From assembly GCA_911728455.2 (NCBI GenBank), contig OU452226.1, positions 18,431,938 to 18,495,937 of the forward strand: a stretch of DNA of 64,000 nt, written 5' to 3'. This document shows, in pieces, positions 45,701 through 57,129 of the stretch; positions within the stretch are counted from its first letter, which is position 1; each line of letters starts with the position of its first letter. Both the position numbers and the translations under genes were made by a program. This DNA comes from Marthasterias glacialis. Lineage: Eukaryota > Echinodermata > Asteroidea > Forcipulatida > Asteriidae. Below the pieces are notes generated by a model. That model was given only the letters and a program-made list of their open reading frames with translations. It was not told the origin of the DNA and made no database searches.

Positions 45701-48700
45701 ACAAAGAAAAACTTTCCTCCCTTTTTTGAATTAACAGTATCAAAATCATCTAAATTGCATCAAGGCAGTTCATAATGACCGCTGGCAGCCATATTCGATT
45801 TTAGATTTCTGTTTGTGAAATTGGGTTACAATAAAATGTGGATAGTTCCTGTATTCTGATTGACACTGGCGTAAATCCTGGGGATTTGGGGGTATATTAT
45901 TCCATACACACTTTTTGGATCGGGGTGGATGACCCCTCATTCTTCTAGTACAACTTTTTTTTTCCAGATCCGAAGGTGGGGGGGGGGGGGGCACAGGGCA
46001 TTGTTCTTGTTGTTGTTGTTGTTGTTTTTTTTTTTGGAGGGGGGGGGGGATGTGCATAGGGGCACCTTGGGGCACTGATAGTTTATGGGGGCACGTGCCC
46101 TCCCCCTCCCCGGTGACTACGGTACACCGTTGTAAAGGATAATCAATGTTGGCGCCATCCCATCCAGTGATGCTGTTTCTGTTGGCTTGTAGTTTGAAAA
46201 TTGCATTTGTGTAAATACAGTTTCATTTATAATAGTAACTGTGCTGGACTACTCCCACAAGGTTGTGGTGGGGAAATAGTGCAACATGACCTCTTGGACC
46301 GTGTTGGTCCGTAGTGAACATAATAATGGATCGAGGCAAAGGATATTTTTCTACAGATTCCTAAGGTATACCAATGACTGGCTTTTGGAAGTCAATTACG
46401 CTATTTCATCAGTTGCACGTGAGTTTATTCAAGGAATCAAGGAAATCTCTTTGCACATTTAAAAGGATGTTGGGGTGCAACAGAGATGTGACAAATTGTA
46501 GCCGTGGGTTGTTTTGTGATATGGATGGGAGAAAGTGATCCGGAGTTGAATGACTAGGATCGTTTATAGAGTAGGGCAATGAGGTCATCCAGTGTTTCTG
46601 AATTCGTTTGAATTAGTTGTTTGGGAAGGGGTGGTCGAGATAATGATAGGATTCGGTTGGATCCGTGGGTAATTTTGCTCTGATGATCATTTCCCTGATG
46701 TTTTTATCTTGTTTGTAAGCGTTGAGGGGTGGTGATGGAATCATTTCAGAGATCGTATAATCGCTCTGTATGAGTGGCCAAAATGTGTTTAATGCCCGTG
46801 AAATAGTCTTGTAGAATAATGCCGGGTTGTAAGTCGTTGTGAAGATGAGATTGTAGGGGATTGTGGGTTACTTCCGGTGTTGAATGAATCAAAGTATCCC
46901 AGTTGCGATGTGATACTTTTTGTATCTGTGTATTTATATCATCGCGGGTGTATCCTCTTTCTAAGAGTTTCTCTAAGAAAATTTCCCTAAGAGAAAATTT
47001 TCGGAGATGTACCCTCGTTGTAATTTTCCTCGTTGTTAGTGTTTCTTGCAAAACGGAGAAGTTCTCCGTGGATGAATGCGTTGAGCACATGTGGGGGATT
47101 GGAGGATGTTTCCGTGGGTTTGGTAAAGACTTTTATGTCAAGTATGCCTGTTTCAAGGAAACGTTTATATTTGAAGTGTGGCGGTTGATGATGTTTTGGT
47201 TCACCACTTTTGTGATTGCATTATGGACGAGTTGACTTGTCTATGGTTTAATATCTTGTTATCTTCGTGGTGCTGAGAATTAAGAGGGCGGTAGCCTACG
47301 GCGGTTCATGATGAAAATTCTTCTGCCTCTGCCGTAGGGTTTGATCACGATGTGTTTGTTGTTTTTCGGCTGGTTTAGGGCTGAGTTTTGAGCTATTGTT
47401 TGTTTGGTTATTCAAATGAATATGAACAAGTTGAAATTTTGCTGCTTCCAAATAGTTATCGAGTGCGAGGTTCATTTGTTGATTTGGGTTGCGAGGTGGA
47501 ATAATGGTTTAAAGGGTTTTGATGTTGAAGTTTTGTTGTGCATTAGGTATGCGACTCTTATTCTTCAGTTGAATGTATTGATATCACTCAGAAGAGAACG
47601 GCTGGTGGGTTTAGCCGGGATTGGAACGTAGTTTAAACCGTTTCCAAATGCGATTTTCTGATGTGAAGAAAGATCAACGTGGGATAGGTTTGTTAGAAAA
47701 TGTTCGCTTTGTGAAGCCAATTTAGTAAGAAGAATGGTTTGTCGTTGGTTATACCATTGTGATGAGCAATGGCGGGAAAAGCGAGTGACTTTTCTATGGT
47801 TGTTGGCCAGGGATTGTCCTTTCATGTATTTACGATTACCCATGATAGTTATAGAAACTAAATGATGATGTATAAAAGAATATATATAGTTTATTCGCTA
47901 AAATGTGAGACAAAAATATATAATATTTATAAGACAAGTTGTATAGGTGATCTCTTTTCGGAAGTTGTGTGGTCTTGAAAAAGACCGTTGGTGTTGTTAT
48001 GACGTTTCTTTGATTCACTCAGTTTGCATAATATATAAAACCCAAGGTATGTAGACACCGGGGGATAAGAGATTACATGTATTACGTATATTCCACGTAA
48101 ACGCCCCAGTATAAAACGGGCGTGCACCCTTTTTTTAATGTCTGCGTCCTTCGGGTGCGTCGGAGCCGCATGCATACATTTGGTTTATTATTTGCGTAAG
48201 GTTAATGTTTCCGATGTAATTTGTGGAGTTTTAGTTTTAATAAAATACTAGTATACTGAAGGAAAGAGACAATCTATTAGTTGTATTAATTTCGGAGTAA
48301 GAATCCCGGGACCGTTATGATAGGAAAAGACAAATCATAACAGTGTTGTAGAAAGGATAGAGAATCAGTGAGTATCGCTATGTTTTCTCGTCTGTCCTTT
48401 GGTTGGAGGTTGCCTCTTTCTGGTAAAGAAACTAAACAGTTCGGTGAATTTGAGTTTTTCTTGGGTGTTCTTGTTCAAGTGTGAGTCTATCTCCTTCGTC
48501 GCTGTGAGTCTGGATTCGATGTCTTGTTTGAACTTGAGGTATTGGCTTAGTGTCAGCTCCGCAAAGAGGATACAAACTTTCGTTTCAAGGCTTTTCCGAG
48601 ATTCCTTGAAGGAATCCTCGTAAGCCAAAAGCCAATGTGGGTGTGGTGGCCTCGCTTGAGAGTTGATGTAAGTCGGCGGCACCTTGTGTTTAACTGATTT

Positions 48701-50848
48701 TGACAAGAGTTTATTTGTTTGTCAATGTGAGCCTTGGCTGAGGTCAGAATGTTGATAGTTGCAGCCAAGGCCTTGACAAATCAAAAATCAGTTGTAGATA
48801 GGTGCTGTCGATGGGTTGCTTGGGTTGCTTGGTGCTCTTGGGTCTTGGGGTAAGGTGTTGCCGAGTTCATTTCCCAAGCGGTTAAATCAAACTCTGATTG
48901 CCACCAAAAAAAAATAATCTCCACTCGAGTCGGAGTTTTTGGTCTATCTGGGCTTGACTTGAGCTCAGGCGATTCGGGAACAAAGAGTCGATTCAAGGAG
49001 GATGAGGAGGCTGGTTTCCCCCACAGGAAAAGATATAACAAGGAAGACCAACAGTTTTTCTGACTCTTTTTTTCGACTGAAGGTTGGTTTTTTTCACTGG
49101 GTGGTACGTGTTACGCATTATAACCACGTTTTGCAATGCCTGTTTCTTTTCCAATACACGAATTAACCACTGCTAAATTGCTATTTACAATTGATTCAAT
49201 TGAATGGCTTTTGCGAAATTGAAAGATTTTTGCGACCCAATGAATTTTGAATGATCTTGTAGTGAGATTCCAGGAGCATGCAATCACCAGGTGTTTTGCT
49301 GGCATTTCCCACCAGCGCCGCAAGGCTGGATTGGAACCCCCACTGTCCTTTCTTGTGTTATTCTTTGTCATCTTAATGGCTAGTGCGTTCTGTTACATAT
49401 ATGTTATTATGTTTGTTCATCGCACCCTACAGCAGTCGTGTGACTCTTCCTGACTCTACTCTGGCAATCATCAACGCAACACCTATGATACATCGAGCTC
49501 CCTACTGATTTTGTCCAACTTATTAGTTAGTATTGACTCTTACGCAAGTAGTGAAGACCAGCAGAAGATTACTCTACAGTTTTCTACATTTCTTTCGGGT
49601 AAGGAACTACGTGAAACCGATTTTAATTTTCATTTACCCTAAAATCTTGTTTAAAGGCCAGCTCAACATTGGTAAGAAAGAAAAACACAAATGTTTTCAG
49701 ATTTCCATATACCTTACATGGTATAAAGATAATGATGGTTGAAATCTGTCCTTGAAATATTTCTGTCTGAAGTGTTTTTGTTTTTGTTTAATACATGAAA
49801 TAAGATCCAAAATTAGGTTTGTCTCAGCGAGACGAAAACTCTGCCTATAGGAAAGCGTACAAAAATGCTGAATGCATTTTTACCGAAATGAGCTGACATT
49901 TTCAAAGGTTGGTTTTATTATATATATCTTGATTTGTGCAAAGAATGGAAGCATTTACTGTCAGTTTACAAATGTTGAGCTGGGGCTTTAACTAGTGAAT
50001 GCTAAACTGTTGACATTTTAATATCTGACTGACAGACAACTGACCATTCGTTTTCAAACGAAACTGAATAAGCCTGGTGTAAATTTAATGATTTTATTTG
50101 TTGAAATTGGTCGGAAAACCTATGTACGGGTAATTTTAATAATAATTGTAAAGGGGGTTTCCCGGTCATTTTCGGCAAGTTATCGGCAAGTTTAAAAATC
50201 GCCTTTTTCTATTTCGTGTTAAATTTCGCATCCCCACGGGCGACTGAAAAGTTGAATGGAATACGTCACTTCCATTCTGTATTTGGGCTTCGAAGAACAC
50301 ATTCAGATCTTAGTTTTCATCCAAGCGTGCCAAAAGGCATTTAAATGATAATTAATGTGATTATAATTGTTGTTATCAATGGTGCGTTTCAAATCTGACT
50401 CTAACACGGACCCTCTATTAAATCGCAAAACTTAATTTAATAAAATTTAAATTCTGTTAAAAGTAATTTTAAAAATTGATTACCATAAAACTCGAGAAAA
50501 TAGTTAATAGAAATTCACCTGCAGAATGGTTGAAATAAAATCTTGAATAAATGATTATTGGAATGATAAAAAACAAACCCGAATGAGAAGAACGAAAACA
50601 TGTATGCACGAAAACGAAACTGATTCCAATAGTCATTTTCAGTAGATAAGAAGAAACCCCAGTTTGAATGATTTAGGCAAACATGGATGAATTTGAATAT
50701 ACGAATCTGGATTATATTATTTTTGCTGACATTGACCGTGATCCCGTCAAGACTTCACAATATTATGTTATAATCATAAACAGAAATATAAATTTGACTT
50801 ACCGATACCCACAGCGGTAATGAAGCTAACCCACTGCGTGCTGTCCAT
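33574..50848 (-). CDS. Gene B: secreted EGF-EGF-fibrinogen-C protein, 7 coding exons
   Basis: Seen: minus-strand exons at 50803-50848, 39532-39705, 38763-38855, 37255-37350, 36203-36336, 35370-35634 and 33574-33788. They total 1023 nt, or 340 aa plus TAG, with every splice phase consistent. The order matches gene A but with one type B EGF instead of two. Compared with gene A: exon 2 is 75 nt shorter (an in-frame loss of 25 codons), the type A EGF has a shifted cysteine pattern, the central FReD exon is one codon shorter, and the last residues of the FReD are replaced. All changes preserve the frame, so the gene looks functional though diverged. Intron 1 (39706-50802) carries a Penelope-like element. 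Expression is not shown by the sequence. Confidence 0.77.
34270..34393. mobile_element. 124 bp palindromic MITE in the last intron of gene B
   Basis: Same element, site and length as at 10786-10909, so it was present before the duplication. Confidence 0.74.
34908..34993 (-). pseudogene. Decayed duplicate of the FReD central exon (gene B, last intron)
   Basis: Same remnant as in gene [21 protein letters not shown] followed by ISIDG and a GTAAGC donor in phase 1. The reading frame is open here too. The left border (high-coordinate end) is approximate. Confidence 0.4.
35370..35634 (-). CDS. Gene B exon 6: fibrinogen-C domain, central part
   Basis: 265 nt, phase 0 to 1. It starts [20 protein letters not shown] and keeps [21 protein letters not shown] and [12 protein letters not shown]. 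The variable strand reads [13 protein letters not shown] and the end is DRPVNCWN, one codon shorter than in A and C. Both non-canonical cysteines are present. Confidence 0.88.
36203..36336 (-). CDS. Gene B exon 5: fibrinogen-C domain, N-terminal part
   Basis: 134 nt, phase 1 to 0. It encodes [20 protein letters not shown], then the [12 protein letters not shown] block and THWKGWI. The conserved GW before the core is intact here, unlike in gene A. Confidence 0.87.
37255..37350 (-). CDS. Gene B exon 4: EGF-like domain, type B
   Basis: 96 nt, phase 1-1. It encodes [17 protein letters not shown], then [14 protein letters not shown]. All six cysteines are in the normal places. It is the only type B EGF in gene B. 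Confidence 0.87.
37715..38622. mobile_element. Private insertion in gene B intron with long inverted repeat
   Basis: About 900 bp that replaces about 390 bp of the intron kept in genes A and C. Inside, 38216-38397 and about 38,431-38,593 are inverted copies of each other (about 165-180 bp arms; shared blocks include CCACTCGAA, GGTACAAACTCT, AGAAAGAAAAGCCTCGATCG, CCGTACTGCACTTTCCT, ACCCACTACAGG). A central GGGTCGCGC...GCGCGACCC region forms the tip. It is probably a foldback transposon; ends and target duplication are not clear. Confidence 0.65.
38763..38855 (-). CDS. Gene B exon 3: type A EGF with altered cysteine pattern
   Basis: 93 nt, phase 1-1, same borders as in genes A and C. It encodes [12 protein letters not shown], then [18 protein letters not shown]. 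The third cysteine of the other copies (DDPC) is now Phe, while the conserved Trp (DKNW) has become Cys (DENC), so the count stays at six but the order of loops changes. It may be folding differently or decaying. Confidence 0.82.
38970..39250. mobile_element. 281 bp TIR element carrying a 21 bp tandem repeat, private to gene B
   Basis: Ends are inverted (CTTTTAAAAATCCCGGGTTA and, reversed, TTCAAAAACCTCCCGGGTCA) and flanked by CACA on both sides (38966-38969, 39251-39254), probably a 4 bp target duplication. Inside, a 21 bp unit (CTGTGTCAAACTGACCCGAAA) is repeated about five times (39,052-39,152). It is absent from the equivalent places in genes A and C. Confidence 0.72.
39052..39152. repeat. 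21 bp minisatellite inside the TIR element
   Basis: Five head-to-tail units of GTGTCAAACTGACCCGAAACT. The period is a multiple of three, so it creates an artificial LCQTDPK repeat frame. Confidence 0.9.
39532..39705 (-). CDS. Gene B exon 2: shortened N-terminal cysteine module
   Basis: 174 nt against 249 nt in genes A and C. It opens [13 protein letters not shown] and keeps IIRWV.PLNH.LRCQC, but the section holding YPGG...DRGFDPF...HPLFTDLKT is gone. The end reads [14 protein letters not shown] before GTGAGT. The 75 nt difference is exactly 25 codons, and all four cysteines of the mature module remain. Confidence 0.75.
39834..41204. repeat. About 100 bp direct repeats flanking 1.2 kb of private sequence
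   Basis: The block TTACAATAATTCTGTCAAAG plus TGGAGTGAGTAT and flanks occurs at 39,834-39,933 and again at 41,108-41,204. Gene A intron 1 has it once (16,555-16,650) without the sequence between. No TG...CA ends or coding potential are seen between them, so an LTR is not supported. Confidence 0.7.
42634..42990 (-). mobile_element. LINE/SINE-like 3' end, copy in intron 1 of gene B
   Basis: Same stem-loop (about 42,725-42,750), AATAAAG and (GTCT)n tail as at 18,086. The upstream limit is approximate. Confidence 0.48.
45960..46060. repeat. G-run and (TTG)n low-complexity block
   Basis: G13-16 run, (TTGTTG)n and T12 followed by G9, absent from the matching part of gene A intron 1. It joins directly to the part of the Penelope-like element missing from the second copy. 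Confidence 0.8.
46140..49371 (-). mobile_element. Penelope-like retroelement, RT palm deleted, C-terminal end kept (third copy)
   Basis: The minus-strand leading region (48365-48706) and N-terminal RT block (47565-47843) are as in the other copies. Then, after the sequence equivalent to about 22,790, it jumps near 47,170-47,200 to the C-terminal part: 46746-47090 encodes [20 protein letters not shown] and a [13 protein letters not shown] stretch, the RT thumb/linker typical of the family. The palm motifs are missing. Sequence below about 47,030 is absent from the second copy, so the two copies carry different deletions. The lower limit is uncertain. Confidence 0.62.
50803..50848 (-). CDS. Gene B exon 1: start codon and signal peptide start
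   Basis: 46 nt encoding [15 protein letters not shown] plus one base, then a GTAAGT donor. It differs from the other two copies by I3 to S. The upstream in-frame TAA is at 50885-50887. The flanking intron side (about 50,140-50,800) is clearly more diverged from the other copies than its surroundings. Confidence 0.66.
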
Positions 50849-51903
50849 CTTGCCGTTTGTATCGGCGTCCAAGGCACCCGTAAGTTACGCCAAATCCTCC
50901 AATGAAATGTCCACTGAATAACACGGCGCACAGAGAAACAACAACGCGTACAGTTTTACTGGCAAGTACGAAAAAAAGCGAAATACGGTTCCTTCCCAGC
51001 CAGCGATCTGGAATACTGGAGATTCGTGGTTATTTTCAAGTACAATCTCTGCTTGGCGCTGTGGTTAACTTTGGGCGTTGTCTTTTAGGATGCGCAGACC
51101 AATCAAATGACGGCAACTGGTGAACGAAATTCACCGACAGTCTCGGAAACTCCTCACAATGTGCTGGTTATGATTGACAGGCTTCTGCCTTTACTATGCA
51201 GATAAAAGTATCAGATGTGATTCCCATTAATAAATTGAACACCCGTATACTTCCAATGGGTGACTTTGGAACGCTATAGATGGCAGTAGACTTCCCGGGT
51301 AAATCTCTACTGTTTACGTGGTTCTGAGCAGGCGCACATACCCTACCGCCCCCCCCCCCCCCCGCCAGTCCAATTCAATGCATCCGTAAGGTTGAATACA
51401 TTTTGAAAAAGCAAAATCATTCCAATCCTCTAGATTTCACTTAGTACACAATACAATTAACTGGTGACAGTGTCATCATTGTACGAATGCTGGTGACTTA
51501 AAAACTGTATGATGTTTTGTTGGGAATTTTGTTCATTTGCCTGTTTTTCGGCATAGGCCTACCTGAACATTTTGAAAGAGAAATCATATTGAAGTGAGAG
51601 TGATTTTTTTCTTCTGTTTTTTTAGGTATTGGTGAATATATCAGACAGACATATTTCTCACCATAGTTTGTGCCCTTGCCAAGTTAAATTAAAAAAATAA
51701 ATCACTAGATGAAAATCGGTAGATTTTTCCCCAAGTCTTTGTAACAATCTGTTTTCCGTTTGATTGATTGGTGGACTCACGTCATTCAGTGAGATTTCTT
51801 TGTTGCCTGATTGCAACACAAGAGGGCCTTCACCATTAGTTCCGAAAACAACGGTTACAACAAAGTGATGGTATGGTACTATAAAAAAAATAATGTTGTT
51901 GTA

Positions 51904-52118
51904 TGCAGATTGAATTGAAAGTCTGTCCAGATCACGCGAGATTATAAAAGGGGTTGGGGTGGGGACAAATTCAATATGCAGACTGATTTGAAAGTCTGTC
52001 CAGATCACGCGAGATTATAAAAGGGGTTGGGGTGGGGACAAATTCAGTTTGCAGACTCATTTGAAAGTCTCTCCAGATCACGCGAGATTATAAAAGGGGT
52101 GGGGTGGGGACAAATTTA
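51904..52118. repeat. 73 bp minisatellite, 3 units
   Basis: Units begin at 51904, 51977 and 52050. This is the shortest version of the array. The units carry the same G-rich end. Confidence 0.92.
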
Positions 52119-54808
52119 ATACAGTTAAATGGTTGTTGATTCAGCGGCGTAGCTTCGGGGGGCCTGGAGGCACGTGCCCCCCCCATAAATTCTCAGTTCC
52201 CCCAAGGTGCCTCCCCCGCATGAACAAATTATGATACATGTAATTTATTAAAAAACATGGAACCTGGGCCCCCACTGAAAAGCAGTGCCCCCCTGTGCCC
52301 CCCCCCCCCCCCCCCCATTGACAAAATCTTGGCTGAGTTGATTACAGAATCTACATCGCCAGTGTCACAGGGGATCCCCCAGTGATTCTGTTCCCTCGTA
52401 CGGCGAAGTGTGTAGAATTTTCGTCCGGTAGCGCCCTCCTTTGATTCAACTTCCTTCAACCCATGTTAATTTGCCGTATGTGGGACACACACACTGGGGA
52501 CACAATCCCCTGTAACACCAACATGTTTCACCTTTTGGAAAATGACATCAATTTAATCTGTAACTACAAAAGCTTGTTTTTTTTGTGCAGTTTTATTTAA
52601 TTGTGACCACAAATTCAATTACATGATATTACTTAACAGTATCATTATTAACTTTTAGATTAACATTGAAGTACAGTATGGGTAAATGTTTACAAGACCA
52701 CACTATGACCATCTTGAGTCTTCTTGTTGACATGCATACTAAATACAGTAGCACAGCGACTCGGTCATTCGACTCGGATGGATCAGTCATTCAATATTCG
52801 GCCCTGTCATGGTCATGCCAATTTGTTATAGTTGAATTATTTCCAGAAATTACAACAACTACATTATTTAAAAATATTACGAAAGTCTGTTTACCGTCAC
52901 TAATATCTGACCGTAACAGGTGTATGAAATTATTCATGAGTGCAGATATATTTAATATTAATATGAAAACACAAGACAAACATTAATATTGTTACTTTAC
53001 ATTTGAAAATGTCCTGATAATGTGAAGGAATAGACACGTTCCCTTAACAACCATTGTCACTTTTAGAGCATGACTCGGTGATGAGCTTGATGGATTTACT
53101 GTACTAAAGAAACATAGAATTATTACCTAAACAAAATATGATCATTTTTTTTGTTCACTCCGGGTAGCTGATGTTAATTGATTGTTTTCTGACCGCATGG
53201 GGGCGCTTTCAACGGTTAATTTCCTTGCCTCATTATTTGGACTGCCTGTGTCTTGTTATCTTGTATCAATGGCCAATAAATAGTACAAAATAACAACACT
53301 GGGAAATCCAGTTAGTTTTACCATGGTTTGACTTGTTTTGCATTGTGTATATTTGGTTCACACACGCCCTCACGCGGTCAAAAATACAGCTTTGTTCTTG
53401 TTGGTTGATCATGTTTTCTCAGAGTGACGAATCGGCAAATAACGCATTTCGAGTAAATCGAGTTTTAAGTTGGTCAACTTTTTTCGCTGATACTTTTCAT
53501 AGTTCATTTAGTAACAACTTCATCAGATTTTTATACATGTATGTCATGTGATACGTTCTTTTTCATTTACCTGTATATATTTTGGAAACATATTTTGTTT
53601 AAGTATTCCTAACGATGTCTTCAACTTATTTGTCACTGTTGGGGGGGGGGGGGAATCTGCACGCTCCCCCACAAACGTTTGAACATCCGCAGCTTATTCG
53701 TCACTGAAAAAACCAACAATGACAATCGCGCGTATTCGCCCCCATTGTACACAAAACTACGTCACATGATCGAAATAAACGAAATTTTCGACTTCACGTA
53801 TACCTTTTTCTAATTCAATCAAATTCATTGAGTGCCGTTAAGATGTCCTTAGTCCAAATGCAAACATATTAAAAGTTTGAACATTTCGACTTGTGCTCGG
53901 AAAAAGGTCGTAACGAAAGTGTGACCAGCAAAAAGGTGATAAGCAGTTTTAAGTCCAAAATTGAATTTTCAGTAAGACTGATTGTGAAAGATTGGTCGTT
54001 TTGTTATTTATTTATTTATTTATTTATTTTAACATGTTTTTTTTTTCATTCCGCCATTTATAAGTCATGGCAGGAAAATTAAATTCTGCATGTTGAATGA
54101 AAAACACGTATTGGGAGCAATTTGAGCATGCAGTCATGCCCTACTTTTTTTCAAAGGAGCCATTTGTTTGTTACGTTTTGCTGGGTCAACAAGTTGTACT
54201 TTGTGTGCCCGAAAAAAGGTCGTACAGCCTTCCGACCTTCTTCTAGCGACACGACGATTTAAGAACTTGAGATTTTGCACTTTTCAGACGAAATGAACTT
54301 TTCCCGGGGTCTCTATATCTGACAACAGTGGATTTACTTGGTAAGTCTGCTTGCACTGAGTGTCCTCAAAAGTCTGTGCATAAATCATAAACAAAAAACT
54401 AGCTCAAGGCAACTCCCATGGGCTACTGGTAATCATTGGAGTCAGTTTGTGTGAAGTGGGCGTGGCTTACAGTGGAAATACGTCGCATTCTCTTACGAGC
54501 ATGACACTCTTTTAATACTCCTTTATGTATATTTATAATTTGACAGTTTGAATTATAGATAAAACCATGTACAAAGAGAAACCCTTTTCTATTTTGTCGT
54601 TAAGCTGCACTTATTGAAATTTTTCAAACGTTGATGTCACAAGCCAAATTTCTTTAACAGAAAATATCTAAAATCAGCCGAAAGTTGGCAATTAAACATT
54701 TACAGATAATGAACTTAGACATCAAAAGAATAAGGTGATGTAAGCGATTTGTAAAACAATTTTTTCGAAATATTGCTTTACTTCGCGTTAAAACTATAGA
54801 ATACTAGT

Positions 54809-55280
54809 AATAGACCGAGCCATTAAGCCCCGCCTACCTTAGCAACTGCCTAGCAACAGCACATGGTGTGACTTTCTTGCCGCGATTGCAGCGGTGGTTC
54901 GGTTGCGGCCAGACACACGTATAGGATACACACGCGTACATGTTTTTCGTGAACGGTGTGGATTTAGTTTAGTGGCCTTAATTTTGAGCAGTGCCTTGAG
55001 TCCAAAAAACAATGCAGACAGGAACACTGTTAAACCACTTTTACACGACTGTATACAAGGACCACTGTTGTGGGATTTGCACCACCAGAAATACGAACAA
55101 ATTAAAACAAAACGAAAGTTAGTACAGTTGTTTGTGCTGTTGTGTGTCAAAACAATTGCGGCGGTTTGTTTGCTTTAGTTTGATTTTATCGTGTCGGACT
55201 TTTGTCGGACCTGCAGTGGCGTTGTCTAGTCTGTTGCTGGTCATTACATTAGTAGGCGGGGCTTAATGGACCGCTCTATT
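54809..55280. mobile_element. Same TIR element, third copy
   Basis: Both TIRs are present. The internal frame reads GPLLWDLHHQKYEQIKTKRK on the plus strand, the best preserved MADF-like stretch of the three, but there is no full protein. Confidence 0.62.
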
Positions 55281-56087
55281 TGTGCTCACTAAAAGACGCG
55301 TATAGCGATTCACAATATCTCACTCTAAGAAAGGTTCCAAAACCTGAAAGCATTTTAAAATTTGAATTGGAACATCGTTTGGGTGAATTAATTAACTTTA
55401 TAGTTAAAATATGTGCATAAGCATGATGCGATATAAGCGATTTGTAAAACCACATTATTGTACTTCACGTTAAGACTACAGAACTGTGTCTTATATAGTG
55501 CTGAAACCTCACTACAAGATGCCTAAAGCGATTCACAATCTCACTCTAAAACAAGGTTCAGCAACCTAAAAGTATTTTAAAATCTGAAGTGGAACATCGT
55601 TGTAAAACTATTTTTTTTTATTCTTTTACTTCGCGTTAAGACTACAGAATACTCATCTATATAGCGCTGAACTCGCTCTATACGACTCACAATATCTCAC
55701 TCTAAAAAATTTTCTAAAACCATAAAAGCATTTCAAAATTTGAAGTTGAACATCATTTAGGTGAATTAAATAACTTTTTAATTTAAAGAGATTCAAAATA
55801 ATGATTTATTGTTATTATTATTATTATTATATTGATTTGAAAAGAGAGATGAATATGAATTTACTCAGAACATCGAATTCAAAATATCGCTTAAAGTATT
55901 TCACAATAATTTCCTCACAAAAGGATATTAATGAACAGCAAATTTCCAATGACTTTCTTCTTTAAATATTTTGTTTATACACAAGAGGCGTATTAGTTGT
56001 TTTTTGTTTGGCTTCTTTTTTTTGGGGGGGGGGGGCGGGGGACACCAAATTGATATTTTTAACAAAGTGATTGGTCGTGTATGACTT

Positions 56088-56168
56088 CGCGAGATAATAT
56101 TGGATGCATTTGAGGTGACATCTGGGACTTTGCGAGATAATATTGCATGCATTTGAGGTGACATCTAG
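56088..56168. repeat. 43 bp minisatellite, 2 units
   Basis: Shortest version of the array, between a G run and the TTCCTTTTCACGAGGCGAA boundary that follows it in all three copies. Confidence 0.9.
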
Positions 56169-56377
56169 ACTATTCCTTTTCACGAGGCGAAGCCGAGTGA
56201 AACGGAAAAGTCAGATTTCACAAAGTGATTATTTCCTGCGACAATGCACGGATAAAATTCATTCAATGAAATGCATTAAAAATCACACATAGATTCTTTT
56301 TCTTGTGAATTTCTTTTTTTTACAATAAACACAAACTAGACACGGACACTCGTCCAGTCCACACTCTGTGGTGGAAA

Positions 56378-56516
56378 AATTTCACAACTCCATAATTCAA
56401 ATCTTACTGTAAGAAGCCACTAATGTCACCGGATTATTATTCCACGGTCGCATACAGTTTTTGGCGCTGGGTTTTCGACGTCAGATATTCCTCATAAATC
56501 CGTCATTTTCGGGAAA
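56378..56516. mobile_element. Foldback element, left arm only (third copy)
   Basis: The left arm is intact, but about 250 bp equivalent to 9,431-9,684, including the right arm, is missing after 57,231. A different transposon (56589-57129) is inserted in the central part. Confidence 0.7.
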
Positions 56517-56588
56517 ATATGTTTCTGTTTTGTTCCTTCTCTCAAACATGCCTTCCGTCCGTGCGTACGCGTGTCTAGCGTGTTGTGG

Positions 56589-57129
56589 CCATAGATATAG
56601 AATAAAATATTATATTTTATAACACACCTCTCACTGGTTCTTTATCCTGATTGGCTGAAACACGGTCACGTGGGGTGAACTAATATAGCCTATTGCATGA
56701 AATCTGCACCACCGTAAACTTGACGCGCGTCACGCACCGCACGCGCTTCATTTGGGGGAAATAGTTTGCAAAGCGGGAAATAGTTTCAAAAACCCAAAAA
56801 CTATTGACTGGTAAACAGCGCCCTCAAAAGGTTTACAATGCTCATAACAGTTTACCGTTGTAAAACTGTGCGTCCTGAAAATGTTTTTTTTTCACATGAC
56901 ATTTTAGACTGAGGTGTGTTATAAAACACATATGGACCGGCATTATTCGGACAATAGTGCACGTCTATGCACCCCTTGGGCCTGTGAGTGACCAGAAGAC
57001 GGTCCTATTTCCCTCGGCCTTCGGCCTCGGGAAATAGGACCCTCTCCTGGTCACTCACAGGCCCTCGGGGTGCATAGACGTGCACTATTGTCCTCATTGC
57101 CAGTCCATATGTGTATACTATATCTATGG
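56589..57129. mobile_element. 541 bp TIR/foldback transposon, insertion private to the third copy
   Basis: Ends are inverted repeats CCATAGATATAG. It is flanked by a 6 bp target duplication TTGTGG (56583-56588 and 57130-57135). The other two units have the empty site with a single TTGTGG (about 9,330 and 32,763). The right part, about 56,948-57,098, is a hairpin with arms of about 75 bp around TCGGCCTTCGGCC. No coding capacity. Confidence 0.88.

Larger units (their letters stand above)
39706..50802. other. Intron 1 of gene B
   Basis: 11.1 kb. It holds a duplicated block around a 1.2 kb private segment (39,834-41,204), the LINE/SINE-like tail at 42,634, sequence matching intron 1 of gene A, a G-rich and (TTG)n stretch (45,970-46,050), and the third Penelope-like remnant. 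No family exon is seen. Confidence 0.55.
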
